Assembly: GCF_003095655.1 (NCBI RefSeq)
Contig: NZ_CP029151.1
Coordinates: forward strand, 1,239,001-1,303,000
DNA length: 64,000 nt
DNA from: Dokdonia sp. Dokd-P16
GTDB lineage: Bacteria; Bacteroidota; Bacteroidia; Flavobacteriales; Flavobacteriaceae
Reading direction: 5' to 3'
The notes under the pieces were generated by a model. The model saw only the letters and a list, made by a program, of their open reading frames with translations. It was not told the DNA's origin and did not search any database. The position numbers were made by a program, and so were the translations under genes. Shown piece after piece: positions 59,535 to 64,000 of this stretch (position 1 is its first letter; the number at the start of each line of letters is the position of its first letter).

Positions 59535-61004
59535 TTATTTAGTTTGTTTATAAGCTTCAAGCGTTTTATACTTCTCGCTCTTATATATTTTAATAATCTG
59601 GTCAAACACTTTATCTCTAAAGGCAAAACCTATCAATCCTACTATAGCAACAAGCGCATACCCTAGCATAGGCCCTACTGTAAAGTGGCCTATAGCATAC
59701 AAAGCCATTGGTCCGAGCATTTTAGGCAAACTCACGAGTAGCGTTTTAAGGTTAAAAGAGCTCTTATCACCAAAAGCTTTTTTACCACTCTGCAAATCTA
59801 TAGGTGTTTTTATAAACGCTCCACCTAGTAATACTAAGTGTGCATTAATTCCCATATTAAAAATGGCACCTACAATGATGGCGAGTAGCACATCTACCCC
59901 AAAATAAACATAAGGAATACAAAGCATCGCAGAGATAAGAGTCGCAATTACTACCAGTAACCACTTTGATTTTAAATACTCTTTGTAAGCGATATTTTGC
60001 GTCATCATGAGCGGGTAATAAGCACTATCCCAAGAAGGAACAAACTGACCAAAACTGAACAGAAACCCTCCTGACACAAACACTGCCGCAAACATCATCC
60101 AGAATGGACCACTATATACCTCTATTGCATCTCCAAAAAACAAGAATCCATAAAATAAAAACATGATACTCATAAAGACCGTAGTCTTAGAGCGTTTATT
60201 TCTCATTATGAGTCTAATATCATTTTTGAGAAACGTAGACTGCTTCCCAAAACGGTCTAGCCATCCTAAATCTCCACCTGACGCCTGACTTACTTTTTTT
60301 GCAAGACCCGCATCAAGGTATAATCGTGCTAAGAAATATTTAAAAGCGATGGTTGCGACCACAACAAGTAATGCTATGGGGAAAATAACCGTCCACTTAA
60401 CTTCATACAAACCTTGAAAAAATGGCTGAGTGAAAGCAGTAATATCAAAATATTCATAATACTGAGCAGCACCTAGAAGTGCAAAAAGCACTCCCATACC
60501 TATTACTAACCACAATTTATCATTCAAAAAGACATTGATAAAGTTATTTGCATATATAAAACAGAACATTGCAATATGCCACACCAATACTCCTAGCGGA
60601 TTAAAGCCCTGCGCGATTAATACAATAGAAAATGGAATAAAGAAAAACGCATGCATCCAGTTCCAGAAAGAAAGTACCGTCTTGCCTAATGCAAATTTTA
60701 CAATCTTAGTTTTCTTAAAAGGTAGCAGCAATAGCGGCTTGATGTTTACCACTGGCATTTTCTGACCCATATATCTAATAATAAGATCTCCCACTACGTA
60801 ATAAATCATAAACATGTTTACCGTAGCAAAAGGCTCGAGTTTCGCCTTTTCAAGACCAAAATATAGGAATGAACCCATCATTCCCAACCACAAAACCATT
60901 GATATCACTCCAAAAATCATCAAGATCTTGAGAGCGAGGTTGGTTTGAAAAGAAGCACTTCTAAAAAAAGCCTTCCACTCAAGGCTTATAAATTGTTTTA
61001 CCAT
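59535..61004 (-). CDS. DUF5687 ABC permease
   Basis: This 489-residue membrane protein has about twelve helices. It begins VKQFISLEWKAFFRSASFQTNLALKILM, typical of Bacteroidota DUF5687, which pairs with an ABC ATPase as here. It probably exports a compound or lipid; no substrate can be named. The start region is divergent from the PaaE-like gene. Confidence 0.88.
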   Translation of the reverse strand: MVKQFISLEWKAFFRSASFQTNLALKILMIFGVISMVLWLGMMGSFLYFGLEKAKLEPFATVNMFMIYYVVGDLIIRYMGQKMPVVNIKPLLLLPFKKTKIVKFALGKTVLSFWNWMHAFFFIPFSIVLIAQGFNPLGVLVWHIAMFCFIYANNFINVFLNDKLWLVIGMGVLFALLGAAQYYEYFDITAFTQPFFQGLYEVKWTVIFPIALLVVVATIAFKYFLARLYLDAGLAKKVSQASGGDLGWLDRFGKQSTFLKNDIRLIMRNKRSKTTVFMSIMFLFYGFLFFGDAIEVYSGPFWMMFAAVFVSGGFLFSFGQFVPSWDSAYYPLMMTQNIAYKEYLKSKWLLVVIATLISAMLCIPYVYFGVDVLLAIIVGAIFNMGINAHLVLLGGAFIKTPIDLQSGKKAFGDKSSFNLKTLLVSLPKMLGPMALYAIGHFTVGPMLGYALVAIVGLIGFAFRDKVFDQIIKIYKSEKYKTLEAYKQTK

Positions 61005-61098
61005 AATTACAGGTTATTTAGCGAGGTATAGGTATTTAAACTCTCTATAATGTTACATACAAAACGCAATCGTTTGTATTTTTACAAAAAAAAACACA

Positions 61099-62151
61099 AT
61101 GGCACAATTCCATACACTTCATATACAACGCATTACACGCGTTACAGAAAAATCTGTAGCAGTAACTTTTGCTGTTCCAGATTCACTAAAAGAAGATTTC
61201 AACTTCTCTGCAGGACAATATATAACTTTAAAAACTCAAATTAATGGCGAAGAAGTTCGTCGTGCATATTCTCTTTGCAGCACTCCTCAAGAAGGACTTA
61301 CTGTTGCGATAAAAGAAGTTGAGAATGGTACCTTTTCCACGTATGCAAACCGTGAGTTAAAAGAGGGTGATACCATGGACGTTCATACACCAGAAGGACG
61401 ATTTAAAATTGAAAATTCCGCTTTCGCGAAAGCGCAAACCTACGCAGCCTTTGCCGCAGGATCAGGAATTACGCCTATTCTATCAATGATTAATACTACT
61501 TTATCACAGTCTGCAGATAGTAAATTTGTTCTAGTATACGGAAATCGCACCGAAGAAGAAGCTATGTTCCGCGATGAGTTAATAGCCTTACGTGACCAAT
61601 ATAAAGATCGTTTCTCAATAGAGTTTATTTACTCTCAAACACGAGTAGATGGAGCACATTTTGGACGTATTATGAAGGCTACAGTTAATTTTGTAGTGAA
61701 AAACAAATATGCAGCAAATGACTTTAACGAGTACTTCTTATGTGGTCCAGAAGCCATGATTAAAGAGGTTTCTAAAGTGCTTAAGGAAAACGACACCAAA
61801 GAAGAAAACATACACTTCGAACTTTTTACAGCAAGTACAGAAGAGGTGACTATTGACGCCAACCTAGATGGTAAAACTGCTATCAAAGTAGTTTGTGACG
61901 ATGAGGAGTTTGAATTTACTATGGAGAAAGATGCTGTCATTCTTGATGCAGCTTTGGATCAAGACATAGACGCTCCACATTCTTGTCAAGGCGGCATATG
62001 CAGCAGCTGTATTGCGCGTGTGACAGAAGGAACGGCCGTAATGTCACAAAACCAAATCTTAACAGACTCAGAAGTAGCCGAAGGATTAATACTTACCTGC
62101 CAGGCGCATCCTACCTCCGCATCCATTGTGGTAGATTATGATGATGTGTAG
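61099..62151 (+). CDS. paaE: PaaE-like FAD/2Fe-2S oxidoreductase
   Basis: This 350-residue electron-transfer protein has an FAD domain (FSAGQYITLKTQINGEEVRRAYSLCSTP), an NAD domain (AAFAAGSGITPILSMI) and a C-terminal plant-type 2Fe-2S domain (CQGGICSSC and CQAHPT). This order is that of PaaE, the reductase of the phenylacetyl-CoA epoxidase. The oxygenase subunits PaaABCD are not in the window. The dispersed palindrome lies in the loop between the FAD and NAD domains, read as SAFAKAQ. Confidence 0.9.
   Translation: MAQFHTLHIQRITRVTEKSVAVTFAVPDSLKEDFNFSAGQYITLKTQINGEEVRRAYSLCSTPQEGLTVAIKEVENGTFSTYANRELKEGDTMDVHTPEGRFKIENSAFAKAQTYAAFAAGSGITPILSMINTTLSQSADSKFVLVYGNRTEEEAMFRDELIALRDQYKDRFSIEFIYSQTRVDGAHFGRIMKATVNFVVKNKYAANDFNEYFLCGPEAMIKEVSKVLKENDTKEENIHFELFTASTEEVTIDANLDGKTAIKVVCDDEEFEFTMEKDAVILDAALDQDIDAPHSCQGGICSSCIARVTEGTAVMSQNQILTDSEVAEGLILTCQAHPTSASIVVDYDDV
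61420..61433. repeat. Dispersed palindrome, copy 25 (in the PaaE-like gene)
   Basis: Exact 14-bp form, read as AFAKA at residue 109 in an interdomain loop. Confidence 0.95.
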
Positions 62152-62172
62152 TCTTTTACAATAAAATATTTT

Positions 62173-62210
62173 AAAACTCATTGGGTATAACTACTTAATG
62201 AGTTTTTTCT
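62173..62210 (+). terminator. Rho-independent terminator after the PaaE-like gene
   Basis: The stem AAAACTCATT/AATGAGTTTT is followed by further T residues, 21 bp after the stop codon. Confidence 0.88.
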
Positions 62211-62318
62211 TTTTAAACACTTGCATGTGCTTATCATTTGTAGATATATTGCACGCTTATTTTTTGAGACTGATTAATTTACAAAAGGAATCACTAAACT
62301 TATTAAAGAAACAATACA

Positions 62319-62723
62319 ATGGATGTAGACCAACAGGAATTTTCAATATTAACTACGCTATCGTCTCAAGAACTTCAATCCCACGTTGATCGCTATATAT
62401 TGTTGATGAAAACTACCTATAATGTACGGTATGTGGGTTTTGCTGTAGCTGGACTATTTGGTATTTACAGCATTTTTATTGCTGGAAAACGTGTTACTTA
62501 TTCAGAGAAGAATATTATAGAAATGACAATGCTCACACTAGGAGTCTTAATAATAGCTATACTTATTTGGTTTTTAGTTTCCATTCTTAAGAAAAATGCC
62601 GCACTGAAAAAAGGATTAAGAGCAACTGCAGAAAATCATGCCTTAGATAAAAAATCATTTTTAAAGGAATTTAATGCCCTTGTTATAGCTCAACATGGTG
62701 GTAAAGGAGTTTATAAAATATAG
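62319..62723 (+). CDS. Two-helix membrane protein of unknown function
   Basis: This 134-residue protein has two hydrophobic helices (about residues 38-55 and 67-89) between helical, charged ends (LSSQELQSHVDRYILLM and KKNAALKKGLRATAE). No family was recognised. It lies alone between the PaaE-like gene and the small ABC pair. Confidence 0.65.
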   Translation: MDVDQQEFSILTTLSSQELQSHVDRYILLMKTTYNVRYVGFAVAGLFGIYSIFIAGKRVTYSEKNIIEMTMLTLGVLIIAILIWFLVSILKKNAALKKGLRATAENHALDKKSFLKEFNALVIAQHGGKGVYKI

Positions 62724-62858
62724 TGTTTTTCAAACACGTCAAGCTCTAGCCCTAATTAGCTTAAAATGTTGATATTATACTAAAACTAGACAATCTTGGT
62801 TTATGTAGATATATCTCGTCTAAATATATGATTAGACCAGACAGCACACCTTTAATCT

Positions 62859-63152
62859 ATGTGGACCTATTACCGTGATGTAACTTTATACGCCGCAGGC
62901 ACGTGCCTATTGTTTGGACTTGTACAGATTCCCGCTAGTGAACGTATCGCTGTAGGGATAATTACTACTATTATTATCTTTGGAGTTTTTGGAACTGGCT
63001 TAGGCGTTTTGGCATTTGCATATTTTCAAAAGCAGCAATATTACATGTATCATAATCTCGGCTTTACAAAGCGTTATTTAATACTACGTGCATGGGCGAT
63101 AAATTTTGTTCTTGCCTGTATACTCACTGTTTTCGTACTGCCGTTTCTATGA
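62859..63152 (+). CDS. Small membrane protein coupled to an ABC ATPase
   Basis: This 97-residue protein has three hydrophobic helices and no recognised family. Its stop codon overlaps the start codon of the ABC ATPase (ATGA), so the two are translationally coupled. It may be the membrane partner of the ATPase, though ABC permease domains are normally much larger. Confidence 0.6.
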   Translation: MWTYYRDVTLYAAGTCLLFGLVQIPASERIAVGIITTIIIFGVFGTGLGVLAFAYFQKQQYYMYHNLGFTKRYLILRAWAINFVLACILTVFVLPFL

Positions 63153-63811
63153 AAAATGAACTCAACGCACACGGTCTCTACAAGAATTTTGGAAGGAAAA
63201 ATATACTCACAGATGTGTCTTTTAATCTTAGTACAGGAGATGTTTTAGGACTTTTTGGAAAAAATGGTTCTGGAAAATCTACCCTTCTCAAAATTCTTTT
63301 TGGAACACTTAAACCTACGCGCTTAGAGCTTAGCATAAATGATATATTTATAGCACCTAAGAACATCATACCTGAGCAGCTTATTGGTTACTTGCCACAA
63401 GAAAGTTTCTTACCTAAGCATTTAAAAGTAAGAGATATTATTCCGTTATTTCATGAAAGTGGTGATGCTCAAGACACCATCTTTAGAGCTCCATTTATTG
63501 AGAAAATTGCTTCAAGAAAGGCAGGCCTACTCTCCATGGGAGAAATACGCTATCTAGAATTACTACTTGTCGCAAATCTCAACCACCCTTTCTTAATGCT
63601 GGACGAGCCTTTCTCTATGATAGAACCGCTTTACAAGGATAAAATAAAAGAGTTTTTAATTTCGCTTAAAGCGAAAAAAGGAATCATACTTACAGATCAT
63701 TATTATACAGACGTTCTTGACGTTTCTACTAAGAACCTAATACTAAAGAATGGTGTTGCTCATGAAATTCATACTTCACAAGATTTGAAAGATTTTGGCT
63801 ATTTGAGGTAA
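63149..63811 (+). CDS. ABC transporter ATP-binding protein (short)
   Basis: This 220-residue ATPase begins at ATG 63149 (MKNELNAHGLYKNFGRK); a longer reading is inside the upstream gene. Walker A is GKNGSGKSTLL, the signature LSMGEIRYLELL, and Walker B FLMLDEPF. No full-size permease is adjacent; only the small membrane protein precedes it, with a 4-bp overlap. Confidence 0.85.
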   Translation: MKNELNAHGLYKNFGRKNILTDVSFNLSTGDVLGLFGKNGSGKSTLLKILFGTLKPTRLELSINDIFIAPKNIIPEQLIGYLPQESFLPKHLKVRDIIPLFHESGDAQDTIFRAPFIEKIASRKAGLLSMGEIRYLELLLVANLNHPFLMLDEPFSMIEPLYKDKIKEFLISLKAKKGIILTDHYYTDVLDVSTKNLILKNGVAHEIHTSQDLKDFGYLR

Positions 63812-63834
63812 GAAAACTTTCTGAAACGGTGCAC

Positions 63835-64000
63835 TTTGAGCTACTTGTGTGATCTCTCCTAGCGTCGAGATGACGATGCATAGTCATTTCGACAGAGCGA
63901 GGTACAAGTGACGAGAAATCGCATAAGAGTGAAAATGTTATGTGAGAAATTTTAAAACGCTACTTGTGGAGCTATATTCTTGAGCTACTTGTGAGATCTC
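63835..64000. repeat. Dispersed intergenic repeat with inverted and direct parts, cut by the window edge
   Basis: The sequence GCTACTTGTG occurs three times (63840, 63960 and 63984). Between them lies an imperfect inverted repeat: 63848-63874 (TCTCTCC...TCGAGATGAC) and 63883-63923 (GTCATTTCGAC...GAGAAATCGC). GTCATTTCGAC...GAGAAATC is a familiar type of Flavobacteriia intergenic repeat. The unit probably continues past 64000. Confidence 0.7.

Noticed and set aside
48-61433. Dispersed palindrome as a CRISPR repeat, insertion-sequence end or terminator family
   Set aside because: Spacing is kilobases, copies lie within genes without interruption, there are no target duplications, and T tracts do not follow it.
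1-64000. Prophage, integrative element, tRNA or rRNA genes
   Set aside because: No integrase, capsid, transposase, cloverleaf or ribosomal RNA sequence was recognised by eye; a tRNA scan would be needed to exclude a missed tRNA.

Overview
The window is a roughly 38% GC piece of a Bacteroidota chromosome, most likely from a marine member of the Flavobacteriaceae and perhaps Dokdonia-like. The support is gene content: SprE/PorW gliding and type IX secretion lipoprotein, split ATP synthase operon, DUF3127, DUF4292, DUF5687 and CCDC81-type HU/SPOR proteins, DUF1080 lipoproteins, and the ftsX-DUF3098-uppP-truB block. Bacteroidota-type promoters (TTG, about 19 bp, TAnnTTTG) and a scarcity of Shine-Dalgarno sites agree. 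The genus is inferred. No rRNA, tRNA, CRISPR array, prophage or insertion sequence was seen.

Layout. 1-14.7 kb: housekeeping and accessory genes on both strands (SDR epimerase, membrane M28 peptidase, CBS protein, asparaginase, CAP lipoprotein, 3-hydroxyanthranilate dioxygenase, antiquitin-type aldehyde dehydrogenase, an OmpA/helix-hairpin-helix pair, OsmC, CsaA, an SPFH/zinc-ribbon pair and a 39-residue small protein). 15-22 kb: flavin reductase, DUF3127, aat, tag, a thioredoxin-like protein, a TonB-like protein, then truB-uppP-DUF3098-ftsX. 22.3-32.3 kb: a divergent sugar locus with a GMC flavoprotein and its Tat-signal small subunit, three TIM-barrel isomerase-like proteins, an MFS permease, a Gfo/Idh/MocA oxidoreductase and two DUF1080 lipoproteins. 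This set fits oxidation of glycosides to 3-keto-glycosides followed by their cleavage. 32.5-35.8 kb: yicC-gmk-hopJ-nadD and a LysM/BON protein. 36-38.5 kb: AT-rich, with two unknown lipoproteins, one with an apparent frameshift in a T tract of its signal peptide. 38.9-41.8 kb: dprA, HU/SPOR protein, thioesterase, CsbD. 42-48.8 kb: envelope operon (flippase, dut, nucleotidyltransferase, TPR, DUF4292, EnvC-like). 49.6-58.5 kb: SprE, bactofilin, AtpZ and ATP synthase a, c, b, delta, alpha, gamma. 58.8-63.8 kb: two ABC systems and a PaaE-like reductase. The right end carries a dispersed repeat.

The most unusual signal is a short perfect palindrome, core TTTCGCGAAA and full form ACGCTTTCGCGAAAGCGT. 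It occurs 25 times (22 with an exact 10-bp core), both between genes and inside 12 coding sequences. It has no stop codon in any frame and reads as AFAKA, LSRK or FRES, so it sits in frame inside proteins. The copies are spaced much more evenly than chance: eleven successive intervals between 1.0 and 32.3 kb are all 2.4-3.4 kb. This looks like a genome-wide site for a sequence-specific DNA-binding, modifying or uptake system not identified here.
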